A DNA stretch of 64,000 bases, from NCBI GenBank assembly GCA_029959085.1, contig JARWIR010000001.1, forward strand, positions 65,844,899 to 65,908,898, written 5' to 3'. The notes below the pieces were generated by a model. That model ran no database searches. It was not told the DNA's origin and saw nothing but the letters and a program-made list of their open reading frames with translations. A program made the translations under genes and the position numbers. This stretch comes from Nemophila menziesii. Taxonomy: Eukaryota > Streptophyta > Magnoliopsida > Boraginales > Hydrophyllaceae. Positions 44,185 to 56,898 of the stretch are shown piece after piece. Each line of letters starts with the position of its first letter. The stretch's first letter is position 1.

Positions 44185-45681
44185 GAGAAAATGCCACTTA
44201 GGGTCTTAAACACACACCCACACCCCCCCCCCCCCCCTATTCTGAATCCCAACCCCTCTTGGAGTCTCTTCTTACTAAAGACCTCAACTAATTTTTTACA
44301 AACAGACTAAATTCCCATTTACCTGATTACCCATTTTTACACAATATATATACTAAATATTTTCTTTACGAATCTCATAAATTATTTCCCGTCACCTACT
44401 TTTTCTCTCTCTTCCCCTAACCTACTTTTTCTCTCTCCCAGAAAAACCAATCCACCACAGTGATGCTCACCACCACCAACAGTTTGAGCTCACCCCACCC
44501 TTGCCTGAGAAACTCCAGTGTTGCAGAATCAAACCGAGGCACCATTTTCTCCGGAGAAGCTGAGCTCGCGTGAGATCTGAGTATTAAAGCCATGGTCGAG
44601 TCTGAGCGTGAGGTTCGAGATCCAAGCCACCTCCTTCGCCTTCGTGTTGTTCACGTTCGCCGTTCGTGAAGCAAAGTTTTCCAGCTGCTGCAATATTCCA
44701 GATCTGCAGATCGAAGGAGATCGAAAATTCGCCGACAGATCGAAGGAGATGCAAGCTTCATTTGTGCAGGTTCTTCCTCTCGCTGGGCTTACGAAGTGAA
44801 GCCATGGATGGAGCTTGGTGGTGGTGTTGGTGGGGTGGCCGTCGGAGATCTTGAACGGTCGAGTCTCTTCAACATTTTTTGGTGCTGCAAGTAATGGTGG
44901 CGCGAGATGGTGCTGGTGGTGGCGTGAGGTTGTGCTGGTGTCGCGAGGGCGCGAGGTGGTGCTTGTGGTGGCGTGAGGTTGTGCTGGTGTGGTGGTGCTC
45001 GTTGCATTTTCCGATCGAGCACTGTATTTTTTTTTACGCAGACTAGCGTACATAGTACGCTTATTGGATTAGGGGTTTTTTTTAAGATCTGGTTTGACCA
45101 GATCTGGTCAAAGTAAAAGTTAGATTTGAATTTTGTATTTTTTGTAATTCATTTGAAAATTGAAAGAAATGTGAATAAAATATTATTTTTGGCTTTTTAC
45201 TCTTGATCTTTAATTATACTCATCAGAATTTACGTAGTACTCATCAAATTTACGTAGTAATCATCAAATTTACGTATTACTTATCAAAATTATCTGGAGT
45301 ACTCATCAAAATTATCCGGAGCACTCATCAAAATATATAGAGTACTCAGCAATTTTATAGAGTACTCTCAGTTTTCCGATACTCATCAATTTTATCCGAT
45401 ACTCTATATTTTTCCGGTGACCGGTGACTGGTGGTCGGTGGTCGGAGGTTGGAGGTCGGAGGTTGGAGGTCGGAGGTCGGTGGTCGGTGGTCGGAGGTCG
45501 GAGGTAGGTGGGTAGTGGTAGTGGAGAGAGAAACAGTGACATCACACTTTCTTTGTCTTTTAGTGTTCGTAAGGGTAGGAAAGACAATTGTCAAAATAGA
45601 GGTCTCTAATAAGAAGGAATTCCTGGACCATACTCTATAGAGAAAAAATATGATCTTCAAGACCCTATGTATAATTCACCC
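44185..45681. mobile_element. MULE-like non-autonomous element 2
   Basis: Flanked by near-identical 9-mers, AAATATTTA (44176-44184) and AAAAATTTA (45682-45690). The ends GAGAAAATGCCACTTAGGGTCTT and the reverse complement GGGTGAATTATACATAGGGTCTT match at 18 of 26 positions. A subterminal pair (TTCTTACTAAAGACCTC and TTCTTATTAGAGACCTC) extends the inverted repeat. The interior (44460-45010) is GC-rich with CAG/GTG runs and could be captured gene sequence, but I recognise no gene. No transposase. Confidence 0.65.
45415..45525. repeat. GGTCGGA/GGTCGGT minisatellite
   Basis: About fourteen units of 7 bp (GGTCGGT, GGTCGGA, GGTTGGA) near the right end of MULE-like element 2. The flanking 45225-45410 repeats ACTCATCAAAATT in about eight degenerate copies. 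Confidence 0.9.
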
Positions 45682-45690
45682 AAAAATTTA

Positions 45691-46849
45691 TCTATGGATG
45701 AATTTTTTAAATTAAGTTACAACAAATATAATAAAATTTCTATAAATTAATATACTTGAGACCATAAAAAATTATTAATTAAAACAGTTATTAAGTAATC
45801 AATAAATTAATAATTATTAATTTATATATATATATTAATATTTTATTAATTTATAATATAATACCTAATTTACAAATATCATTCAAACTTCCACTTAATT
45901 TCTATACAATACATAAATAAACATGTATCAAATAAATGGTCTAATTTGATAAAAAAAAATCAATCTCTCACTTTAAATACTTACAGAGTTTTTTTTTAAA
46001 ATATAAATGACCCCAATTTAAAGTGAGAGATACATTAAATATAATAATTCACTTTATGACGTTTGTATATGCATTGTATTGAGAATATAAATTATCTTTC
46101 ATTTATTCTTAAAATAAGTTTATATTTATTGAATATACATTGAATATAATAACTATTGACGGTATCATTTAAATTACATGGGGTACGGTCATAAAGTGAT
46201 ACGGTCACTTTGATGAATTGTTAAAGTAAGAGATACATTGAAGATAATAACCCTTGACCGTATCACTTTATGGACATAAATAAATATAAATTTAACATAA
46301 TACAAAAGACAATTGAGTCATTTTTCAAGAAACTTTCATAATTATTTCATGTAATATGTAGTATATAAAGAATTGTTAATTTATATTTAAATTGGGGCCT
46401 ATAGGAATCATAAAAAATGTATTATCTTATAATTTTAGCGAATTATTAATTTAGCACCCTATACCCAAGTCGGAACCGGCAAAAAATATTATCTTAGAGA
46501 GTTTATTAAATAATCGAGTATTAATTTATCGAGTTTTTATTATAGAATCGACTTGCACTATTTTATGATGAAACAAGCAGTTGATCTATGCAGATGCGCA
46601 TCTACTTGAGTCTAAAGCGGTTTAAGATAGTAGTTGCCTCGTTACTTATATTTTTCTATATATTGTTCGATATTCATATTATACTGAAAATCAATCTGAA
46701 TTTTACGGAGTAATAATACATAGTTATATTTCTCTATATTTTGATTTATAACCATTAATTTTATAACACGTTATCAACGTAAGTTTCTACCTTTTGGATT
46801 GAAATTATGAAGGATGGATACCAAATAGGTCTTTGATAAAAAAAAATGG
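45691..46849. other. AT-rich intergenic DNA with inverted repeats
   Basis: No gene. Inverted pairs are TCTCACTTTAAAT (about 45965) with ATTTAAAGTGAGA (about 46018), and CATAAAGTGATACGGTCA (about 46191) with TGACCGTATCACTTTATG (about 46256). The block AAAGTGAGAGATACATTAAA recurs as AAAGTAAGAGATACATTGAA about 200 bp later. Confidence 0.55.
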
Positions 46850-49800
46850 TTGTTCCTCCCATAAAAGCTCCCCCCCACATTACGAAAAACACCTCCTACT
46901 CCTTCCTCTAACGAACTCGAATTAAAACTCCCGTCAATATTTAATTTAACACCTACGTTGGTTTAGTCCACTTAACCAGGGTATTACGCGCCGATACAAT
47001 TAACCCACCGTTTATTTCTTTTCCCCAAGCCCTAATATAATTAGTTGCATTGTGCACCACACTATAACGCATAGCTTGAGTCGATTTACCTCGTTTACCC
47101 GCATTGAAGATTCGATCATTTCGGTCAATCCAAATTACCCAAACAATAGCAAGTGCAATCAGTTTTATCTCTATACCATTGGTTGATCCTTTGCAAAATA
47201 AAATAGTTGTCCACTAGTCCTTATTCGAATTGTAATGAGCCTGATCAGCTTGTTCATGATTCACTCAAACAGTTTCGAATTGCTGCAGCACTCTATCGTC
47301 CAAGTCTGTAGAATTTATCCGCATACCAGGAGCTGTTATAACAAAAGCACCATCTTCCCTAATATCCTCAAACCCTGTGTTGTTATTATTTTCACTTAAT
47401 TGATCATTAAGCACACCAGCTCGGTGCATCAATTCACGTTCTCGAGCCTGCTTCTGAAGCTCGAATAAAGCAGGCCATGATTTCCATAGCTCCACATATC
47501 TATTACAGTCTCTGAACAGGTGCGTTACGGTTTCTATTTCCGTCCCACATCCAGAACATAATTTGCTAATATCCACGCCCCGGCGAACAAGATTTGAGGC
47601 CGTCGGTAACCGCCCCCACGCAGCCCTCCACACCAATATTTTTAGCTTCTGAGGGCACTTCAAATCCCATATTTTCCCCCAATTAAATCCATCTCCCACG
47701 GCACTTGTTTGTGTAGACTTAAAAGCTAATTTGACGGAAAATAAACTCGATTTTTTGTGCTTCCATTTATACTCCCCAACTAGTTCCAGTGTGGTTAAAT
47801 CAACCCCTTTGTTTAGAATATCCAGCCCCTCATATATACCCTTACACATCTTCGAATCAGTCATCTTTGGTGTTCCAGTAAGCCTTCATTAAAATATTTA
47901 TGTCTCATCACTAAGGCCCACAAGGATTGATCATTCTTGAGGATTCTCCATCCCAGCTCCGCTAGAAGTGCTTTTTTAAAAGTTCTAGCATCCCTAAATC
48001 CCAACCCACCTTCATTCTTCGTACTACATAATTTTTCCCAGGATATCCAATAGATCTTGCGCGCTTCTTCATTACTTCCCCACACGAAGTCCCAGACAAT
48101 CTTATCAAGCTCTTTACAAACATGAACGGGTAATTTAGTAGTTTGCATGGTATACGTTTGAATCGTACTTAAGACCAATTTAGCTAAAGTTAATCTACCC
48201 TCCAAGGATAATTTTTGCGCCTTCCAATTCGCTAATTTTCCCCGCATATTCATCGATATCTTTCTGTAAAAACCTCTCGGAGGACGGCCCGAAACAATAG
48301 GAGTCCCTAAATACGTACCCAATGAATCACTAAGTACGAATCCACTCTTGTTAGCTAGAGACGTTCTACTTGTCAACAGAACATTCTTCGAAAAACAGAT
48401 AATTGATTTCTCCTCACTAATATTATGCCCAACTTCCACACAAAAATTATTTATTACCATCTTCAAGAGATCAACCTGAGATTCCGTGGCTTCCGCAAAT
48501 AACACGAGATCATCTGCGAAGAATATATGGGAAATCTGGGGGCCATTCTTACTGATTTGTAGCGGAACCCAATGCTTACTACTGCACAATTGATTTATCA
48601 AGATCGACAGTCTCTCCATACACATGACGAACAAATACGGGGACAAAGGGTCACCTTGCCGGATACCCCGCTGAGGTGTGAATTCCTCCAATGGTTCTCC
48701 GTTCCAAAGTAACTGCATAGTATTAGTACGCATAGCTTAAATAATAATATGTACACAAGAAGGAGGGAAACCGAAATTATCCATTGTGTCCGCCTAAAAA
48801 CGCCAACTCAATCGATCATAAGCTTTGGCAAGATCAATATTGGCTGCCATAAAACCAATTTTACCCACTTTCTTGTGCATCATTGCAAGCTATCTCTTGA
48901 ACCAAAACAATATAGTCAGTTGTTGATCTACCCGGTAGAAAACTCGTTTGATTAGGACCTATACGATCGGCTAGTATAGGCTGTAGTCGATTTACCATTG
49001 CGGACATGATAAACATTATCAGAAAATTAATAAGGCTAATTGGACGGAATAGACTCACTCTATCTGGATCTTTAACTTTAGGAATTAAGTGAATCAACGT
49101 ACCATTAAGGCCAGGTCCAATCACCCCTGTACTAATACATCTTCGCACCATCTTACAAATCGAAGGACCCACAACACTCCAGCTTTTTTGATAAAAGGAA
49201 GAAGACATACCATCCGGACCTGGCGCTTTGACCATGTTAGTACGAAACACCACATCTTTAATTTCTTCATCAGCAAAATTCCTCACCAAGAAACTCCACC
49301 TCTCCATCTTCGATTCGCGGTATATTCGGTAAAGAAAAGGGACCAATAAAATCCTCCTCCACCGAATGGAGCCGAATAAAAAATTCGCGAACAAGAGCCT
49401 TCAAACCTTCTTCATCCGAAACCCAATTCCCAAACTCATCTTCAAGCCTCGTCACTTTCCCATTCTTCATTCTACGAATAGTGGATAAATGGTATAGTTT
49501 AGTATTCCGTTCCCCTGACCGAACCCACTGTTGCTTTGACCGCTCAAACCACAATAGTTCTTCTTCTTCCAGAACATCCAAGTATTCATCTCTAAGTTTT
49601 TTCCCCAACTGAAACATCAAAGGATTATATTCTCGGTCTAAAGACTTTTGAATACCCTTCAATCTCGCCATATGTAGTCTCTTCTTTCTGTTAATATCTC
49701 CAAACACCTCATCTTTCCAAACTTTAAATTTATTCTTCATGTCAGTAATACTTTCGCCTAATTCCTCACTCTCTGCCCTCTATTTGGATTGAATAAACGT

Positions 49801-50575
49801 GATAAAATCTTTGTGTAAGCACCAAGCTGGCTCGAACCGAAAACGATTTGACCTTTTTTGATTCCTTCCATCACCACCCAACCGAAGAAGGATGCGCATA
49901 TGATCCGAATGAGCGCGATCAAGATGTATGAATTTAGCCTAAGGAAGTAACGAAACAAATTAGGGTTACCATAAGCTCTGTCTAACCTTCTCATTATTCG
50001 TTGGCCTGTATTCCAGGAATCGCTTCACGTAAACCTCGGGCCCTCGAACCCCATATCAATTAATCCGCAGTCGTGTCTCCACATCTCAAATTTCTCCATT
50101 TGTCGATCAACCCCCATATTCCCTCCTTTTTTATCCACTTCTTTCCCTACTTGATTAAAACCCCCCGCGATTAACCACAGATCAGTAATACCTTGAAAAG
50201 CTTCTTTCAACGCTTCCCAAAGTTCATATCTTTCCGAAGCTTGTGTCCTAGCATATATAGCCGAAAAAAATCCACGAATCGCAACCTTGTTTCGAAATCT
50301 CTAAGTTAATTACTTGTCTACCGGCTGAGAGGACTTTGATGTTGACTTCAGTGTCATCAAAAACTATCCAAATTCCACCACGGTATGTCTTCGCTTCTAC
50401 TCTAGTAGAGTTAGATTTCCCAAGACTTCGAATAATCTCACTAGATTTTTCACCACTTGTTCGGGGTTCAACAACTACTGTTACCCAAACTTTATGTACA
50501 TGGATCATCTAACGAACTACTCGCCTGAAATTATCCGCACACGCACCATGACAGTTCCAAACCAAAATATTCAGT
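46850..50575 (-). pseudogene. LINE 2a ORF2 (endonuclease, RT, partial RNase H)
   Basis: The endonuclease starts with ILVWNCHGA at about 50570 and continues to RRLDRAYGNP at 49990. The coiled linker KSGERN-type segment is at 49530. RT motifs are KAPGPDGMSSSFYQ (about 49220), FRPISLINF (about 49050), GIRQGDPLSPYLF (about 48660) and FFADDLVLFAEA (about 48505). The zinc-binding region (VWRAAWGRLPTASNLVRRG, CSGCGTEIETVTHLFRDC) is at about 47630-47510. The RNase H start (LNIDGS-like) is near 46940. Many stops and frame changes (for example 50508-50518, 49745, 48730, 47262) make it a pseudogene. It resembles the LINE at 6012-12610 in layout. Confidence 0.85.
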
Positions 50576-51431
50576 GGATGAGATAGACCATTCCATCCCT
50601 GAAAATTCATATTAGTTGTACAAATTAATTAAACAAAATAATGTAATGATACCACGTGGTAGCACTACACAGCCATGACTGTACCCTGATCACTATTTTG
50701 ATCATGTGTCAGGTCTACTGATCTCGAATTCTCCTCTGATGGTGTAGGCACCTGCTCGGTAAACTCCACTATCGAGTTAGCTGTATCATGGTTCTTGGCC
50801 AAAGCATGGATGTTCGAACCTGGTTCCAACTCCCGAAAATCAGAAGCTGTATTTCAGAAGCCACTATCATGCTGCTAGACCCATGGTCTACTAGACCATC
50901 CTTCACTTGACCCCCTTGACCCACGGTCTACTGTATCACATGGTCTACTATACCATCCTTCACTTGACCCACGGTTTCAACAAAATCACAAAGTGCCCCA
51001 CTTATTTTTTCTGAAAGAACTCCATCAGCAGATTCAATTATAGCCCCCTGTCATTTACCAAGTTTATCCCCTCAACTTTCGAATTGTCCACTTTTGCCCC
51101 ATTCCTTGCACTTCCATTTTTTTCCGTTTCACCCGAGGAAAAAATCATTCTTGCCCCACCTTTTTTACCATTTCCACTATCTTTACTTGTCTCGCCACTT
51201 CCACTAACTAACTTCCTATTTTTTTTCAAACGGGACATCAGCTATTATCGAGTGACCACCACCACTGTTATTATTTTTTCCCTACTGATTATTCCTTCCC
51301 TTGCCTTGAGTCTTGTTATTCCCGGCATGCTTTCCCGCTCCCGAGACACTTCCAAAAATACTCTTTTGCCCCTGCTTATCTTCATCCTCATCCTCATTAA
51401 TAAATAGTGATTCGAATCCTACTACCCTTAT
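46850..51431 (-). mobile_element. L1-type LINE 2a, truncated at both ends
   Basis: Reading leftward: the end of an ORF1 (51431-51038), spacer with repeated GACCATGGTCTACT-like sequence (50880-50960), then ORF2 (endonuclease from about 50575, RT, zinc-binding region, and RNase H, which stops abruptly at about 46850). There is no A tail and the RNase H domain is cut, so the 3' end has been lost. The 5' end is joined directly to another LINE's ORF2 start at about 51432. Confidence 0.8.
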
Positions 51432-53290
51432 GAAGTTAACCACTTCCTTTTGTTTATGAGATTGGTTAATACCTCTTACATTCCAAGTTGTGATTAACAT
51501 AGATCAAGAGGGATTTCATTATGTAACCCTTCTTGATTCTCTATCAACTATGTCAATTTGTTTTCCAGGCCAATCTCCAAGTCTGCTAGAGCTTCAAAGC
51601 CATTTGTACTAGCAGTTATATGATTAGAAGAGCTACCTTGTTCCATTACTCTAGGTAGAGGGCTCAAATCTTTTACAGTTTTCTTGTTTCTGACTTGAGT
51701 CCAAACCTTATTGTGATTGTTCTTTTGATGTATGACAGGAATCTTATCTTTATTTGTGTTCTTAAGCCTCCATACTTGCTTCTGAACTGGCTTGACTTTT
51801 GTACATTGGGTTGCATTATGGTTGAATGCTTTACATAAGGAGCATTTTGGAGGGTACCATTCATAAGGAACTTCAAATTTGTGGATGCCATCCTCTTCAA
51901 GATCAATTGGAATTTCAGTTACCATTTCTTGAATTGTGTCAATTTCAATACATGATCTAGCATAATTCAATATGTTCCTCTTGTTTCTGATTGAGTCCAT
52001 TTGAATGGGAGTGCCTAAAACATTACTTATATAACCAAGTCCCTCCCTTGTCCATAGCTGAAGAGGTATCTTACTGAGCTTAACCCATAGAGGCATTTTG
52101 CTAGCTTTTAATTCATCCAATTTCATATAGTAAATCCACTTTTTAAGAACCATAATTCTACCTCCTACATGCCACATCTGCTGAAGAGCCTTATCCATGT
52201 CAACACTAGATTGAAATTTAAATATGAACATGTTTGATTCTGCAGAATTAATATTCATTTTGCCCATATGTTTCCATTTGAAGTTTGCCATATTTTGTAT
52301 CATATAGGAAGCTGGTGCTTCACCAAAAAATTGTCCAATCAAACAATCTTCCCAGGTAGCAATTCCATCTGTAGCAACCTTACGAGGTGGCTTGACCATT
52401 AACTTACCATTCACGAGCTCTGGTTTGAAGAAGGGAACCTTTAAGTGTCTGTAACAGAAGTTTCAAAAAACTTTACCCATGAAGGCAATTCTTGTTCAGG
52501 TTGTTATGTTTCAACATTCAAGACTTCAATAATCTCATTGATAATGGGGTCTATAGCAGTTTTCGGGACCATTTCAGTGTCTGATTCATTTTCGAGGCAA
52601 AGAATTTCTCTGTTTATGTCTTTTGAAGGAGAAGATTCAACAGATTCAGCCGCACTATTGAGGACACATTTCTCTATTACTTCAATCCTTGATTTTTTGT
52701 TCGAATCGGTATGAGGTGCAAAGTTGTTACTGACCATGATTGTTGGTGAGGCCGGAACGTATTTTTGTGGTGAAACCACGACCTATTCAACCTTTTTGCT
52801 ATGGGCCAAACTCCTTTTTCCTCTGGGAGGCATGGTACTCAAAATGAAGAGGAAAAAGAGGGTTAATCAATGGAAAAAATCAAATAAAAAGGTTGAGGAA
52901 TGGAGGATAAAACGGCTGAAAAAGAAAAAGGTCGGAGGGGGTGAAGGAAAGATGTGGAGCGTGGAAATAGATGTCCAAAAGATTGGAAAAGCAGCACTGA
53001 AGTCAATGCACTGGAGCCAAGGTGGATAGGCAAAAAATCAATGCTGCAAAAAGGTAACTAAAAAAATAATAAAAGCTGAAAAGAGAAAATGGAAGGCAAA
53101 TAAAGGAAAATAAATGGAGTTTTTTGGATATGGTGGCTTTTGGAGGTGGTGGAGGGGCGGGGAAGGCTGTGCGACGGTGGTGGGAGCTCGGCCCTCAAGG
53201 TTTTTTTTGCCATGGAAGCAAAAACCTAGAGAGAATAAAGCTAGAGAGAAGGAGGAGAATTTTGGGTTTAGGGTTTTTTATGGTTTGGTT
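51432..53290 (-). mobile_element. L1-type LINE 2b, 5' part only
   Basis: A 5' leader (53290-52835, with AAACCCTAAACCC and CT-rich sequence on the minus strand), a broken ORF1 (52834-51548), and the very start of ORF2 (ATG at 51500, MLITTWNVRGINQSHKQ). After about 24 codons the sequence changes to ORF1 tail of LINE 2a. The rest of ORF2 is absent from the window. Confidence 0.7.
51548..52834 (-). pseudogene. LINE 2b ORF1 (DUF4283 / CCHC protein)
   Basis: The ATG at 52834 opens MPPRGKRSLAHSKK. A TAG follows after 16 codons. The frame continues to a stop at 52504 and, after a frameshift near 52445, to an uninterrupted 288-codon segment (52414-51548). This segment holds the DUF4283 domain (DCLIGQFFGEAP, GGRIMVLKKW, MPLWVKLSKIPLQLW) and the CCHC knuckle CSLCKAFNHNATQC near residue 190. 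RNA-binding role inferred from the family. Confidence 0.82.
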
Positions 53291-56200
53291 TATTGTTAGT
53301 GTTTATGAAGGGGAATTTACCCTTATACCCTTATTAATTTTTTATAAATGTTTAATATTTTGTTTTATTTTTAAACCACAATCTTTTCCTCTTCTTCATC
53401 AACCATCGCCTCCCCACACAATTTCATCATACATACCATATTTTTTTCTTTTCACAATCGAACCTATACAATGATCATCATCATCAAAATATTTCACCAC
53501 CATTACCATCATCACGTCTCTTTCATACCTCTAATCACATTTCATCTCACCTTAATGCACCACCATTAAAATCATCTTTGCCTTCTCATCTTCTTCGACA
53601 CTAGTTTTCATCAACATCATCGTACACAACCCACCACTACACCACCATTACATAACCATCACCAACTCCATTGTTTTCATCACAATGCACCACAACCACT
53701 CATATCGACGTGATCACAACCTGAGTCTATCTCCATCATATGGTATCAGCCTTTTCATTTTATCTTCATTGTGAAAAAAAAATCAAAAGTTAGGTATGAC
53801 ATAGCGTATCAAACTATTTTACAGATATCTATATTTTAAAATTTAATTAGTTTGGTTAGTAATTGATTCTTTAATTGTTTATTCGATGTTAGTATTGAAA
53901 GAAAAGAAAATAAAAGTTGGGAACATTTGAAGATGAAAACAAATTTTTGGTCCTTAAATTTTCATTGAAAAAAAATAAATCCAGTAAGACTCTTTATCAC
54001 ATTTATATAATATTTATAACTTATAAAATTTTAAACAGTTTAGATTAATATTGGATTTTTATTTTTATGAATTTTAAATTTCATAATGCAAAAGTATAGT
54101 TGCGTAACCTAACATTTACCTAGAAAGGCAAAAAAAAGTCTAGAAAAGGTGTTGAACAAAAAATAGTATACCATCAACAACAACAACAAACATCAAACTA
54201 ATAATAACAAGCAATTTCATGAATAATATGCTAAGATAAAAGTAACATCATCATTATCAACACGAAACTTCAAATAAATTATAAAATAAAGTATCGTCGT
54301 GAATCAATATAAATTTTTTAACCCAGAACATCAACGAAATCATGACTACATCATTTTTGCAAATCACCAAAATTTTTGAAACAAAATTAACATCACCACC
54401 AGAAACAAAGACCACATTATAAAAAAAATCACAAATTATCAACATATTATTTGAACATAGAACATTGATCTTCTGCCTTTGACATTAACAACACTGTCAT
54501 CATAATTATAATCAACATTATCATTATGACATCATCATTAATACTGACGAATTTGAACCTCCCAGTGTATCATCACCATTACAAGACATCAACCATTATC
54601 ATATGTATTTGATAAACACGAACAAGTAACAACATTAAATATCAACATAAGCAACAAACATGAATAAACTATTACACAAGACATCATCTATCTATGGTGA
54701 AGTTAACACCAAAAGAAAACAGCAAAAGTGAACTAAACACAAATAAAATATGAATGTGAGAGAAGTCGAGAGATCAAAGTGTGAGAGTGATGATAGAGAG
54801 TGTAAGAGTAAGGCATAGAGTTTCAAATTGAAAAATATACAATTAGAGTTAGGCTAGGGATACGTATGGGTACTTAGATATTTTTTTAACTAAAAGAAAC
54901 TTAGTAGTTAGTGTCAAATGTCAAATGCCTTATGAACAATCAAATGATTTATGCAACACTAAGTGACATTGAATCTATAGTAATAATACAAAATTACAGT
55001 AAGCCCCTTCATTTTTTGGATCATGTGTATTATCTTTTTTTCCTTATTTAAGATCACATTTGAATAGATCATGATCATGACTAAATAGCATAAGCTTCTT
55101 AATTTAACTTTTCTATTCGGCTCAAGAAGAGTAAGAAATGTTTAAACTTGTTTGTTTAACTTATCAAGCTATCTTTCTTGAGTCAAACTCAAATTGTTCA
55201 CGAGTAACTTGTTTGTTTTACAGATGAAGTAGGAAAGCCACGAATACTTGGTATTGTATGGAGTGTTCGGCATGAAGTGTGCTATCTATGAAAAAAACTA
55301 ATAAAAATGCCCTGGTTAATACGTATATTATAATAACGTATATATTAGATAAATGTGAGGATCATTATCCTATTGAGTCTTGCGTAGGTCTTTCATTGAT
55401 AATAAGAAGGGAAGAGATTTTTTATTTGTTACTAAGGACCACATATTTGGAAAACTACTAAAGTACCTTCAAATAAGACAAACCTCACAAAAGACAAAAA
55501 TAAGTGATAAAATGAACACTAAACATTTTTCAACTACACTGATCACCAACGCACTACCGTTGATACACCAACTTTGGAACCACCGCTAGTGGCAACATTA
55601 AGCATGCCTAGAGTTTGACAGTGAGCATGCTTAGAGTCTGACATCTGAAGCCACCTCCAACGGTGATATCAAGCATATCCGAGGACGACATTGATCATGC
55701 TCAGTAAAATTGACATTAAGGATGTTCAATGATTTTAACATTGAGCATAATTTTAAATATTGAGTGTACTATTATTATTGAGCATGATCATTATAGAACA
55801 CTTATCATAATTTAACACTGAGCATGCTCAGCTTAACTCTTATCATGCTCAGTGTGTAACTCTCAACATACTAAATGTTCGAGACCCAACACATATTTAT
55901 CATTGAGTATGCTCAGTATTCTACACATAGCGTAATAAAAGAGTCAAACAAAATAGAAAAAATTAATCTACTATACATAATCGCTTGCTCTGATTGAAGA
56001 AGAAAAAGAGTAACAGTTTTCCGCTAACGTCAGCATTTGGCGTCATTTAACGACATCATTCTCTTCCTATTAAGATTTCAAACCAAATTGATCGATCAAC
56101 CTTAATTGAGGTTCACTTTTAGAGAACATTGGTTGAGAAATGAATACCACAACGACGTCTCCTGAGCTCATGTAACAACCACAACCGAGCAACCCATACC

Positions 56201-56889
56201 TCCACCACCATATTAAGTTTCACTAGCCACTACCAACCACCATTATTCACGAGCTTGAAACCCACAACTATGTCAAGCACACTTAACCTCCATCATCATC
56301 ACGAACGAGCCCCCATCACAAACATAACCATTACTACCTTAAGCCACATAACTCATTCATGTAAGTAGTTCGAAACCTTATTGCCTCGAGAAACTGAGAT
56401 CTGTCTCCACCAGATTTGAGCACTTCACAACTACCAGCTGATTTGAGACCACCATGGCTCCTTCGAGTAAATCTGAATCCTTCACCATCGATCTGAGGCC
56501 ATCATGACCGTGCCACCACCATTTTGGAACTATCTGGACAGTTTTTGAGAGAGTTTTTAAAAAATGTGAGGTATGTGCGTGATTTAGGTTAGGGTTTGAG
56601 GGTCAAAACAAGAAGGGTGGAGCAACAATTTTTTTTTGAGGGGACCAAAGGGGTTCGTGGGGATTTTCCTTATTCTTTTCAAGCTTATATTTATTATAGC
56701 TCCCTATATTATCAAAATTGCAACACATGTCCTTAAAATGCAAAATTGTAATATATATCCGTATATTATGTGAAAATTGCAACGTAGGTCTCAATGTTAA
56801 TTTTTTAATTAATTACTACATAATTCTCTATATTATAATAAATTCTATAATATAAAGATTTATATAGTAATTAATTAAAAAATTAATAT
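53291..56889. other. Long AT-rich intergenic stretch, no gene seen
   Basis: 53380-53760 is dominated by CAT/CAC-type imperfect triplets (ACCACCATTACCATCATCAC). 54100-54700 is similar, with AACATCA repeats. 55990-56620 contains phrases such as CACGAGCTTGAAACCCAC and AGATCTGTCTCCACCAG. Their style resembles the GC-rich interiors of the MULE-like elements, but I could not find ends. Short frames at 55279-55589 have no recognised content. Confidence 0.45.
55590..55935. repeat. Cluster of GAGCATGCTC-type palindromes
   Basis: Around a dozen full or half copies of GAGCATGCTCA lie in 350 bp, for example AGTGAGCATGCTTAGAG (55620), GATCATGCTCAG (55693), TGAGCATGATC (55779), CTGAGCATGCTCAG (55821), TATCATGCTCAG (55842) and GAGTATGCTCAG (55907). 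Most are preceded by AACATT or AACACT, giving a loose 25-35 bp unit. Confidence 0.75.
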
Positions 56890-56898
56890 TAAAACCTA

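Noticed and set aside
44529..45053. 174-codon minus-strand frame in MULE-like element 2
   Set aside because: His/Pro/Thr-rich low-complexity sequence from GTG repeats; no recognised domain. It might be a captured gene piece but cannot be supported.
53255..53285. Telomere-like repeat (AAACCCTAAACCC on minus strand)
   Set aside because: Only two units, placed in the LINE 2b leader; such motifs are common in plant leaders and do not indicate a chromosome end.
55600..55935. CRISPR-like array
   Set aside because: The short palindromes are irregularly spaced and degenerate, and this is plant nuclear DNA; no cas genes.
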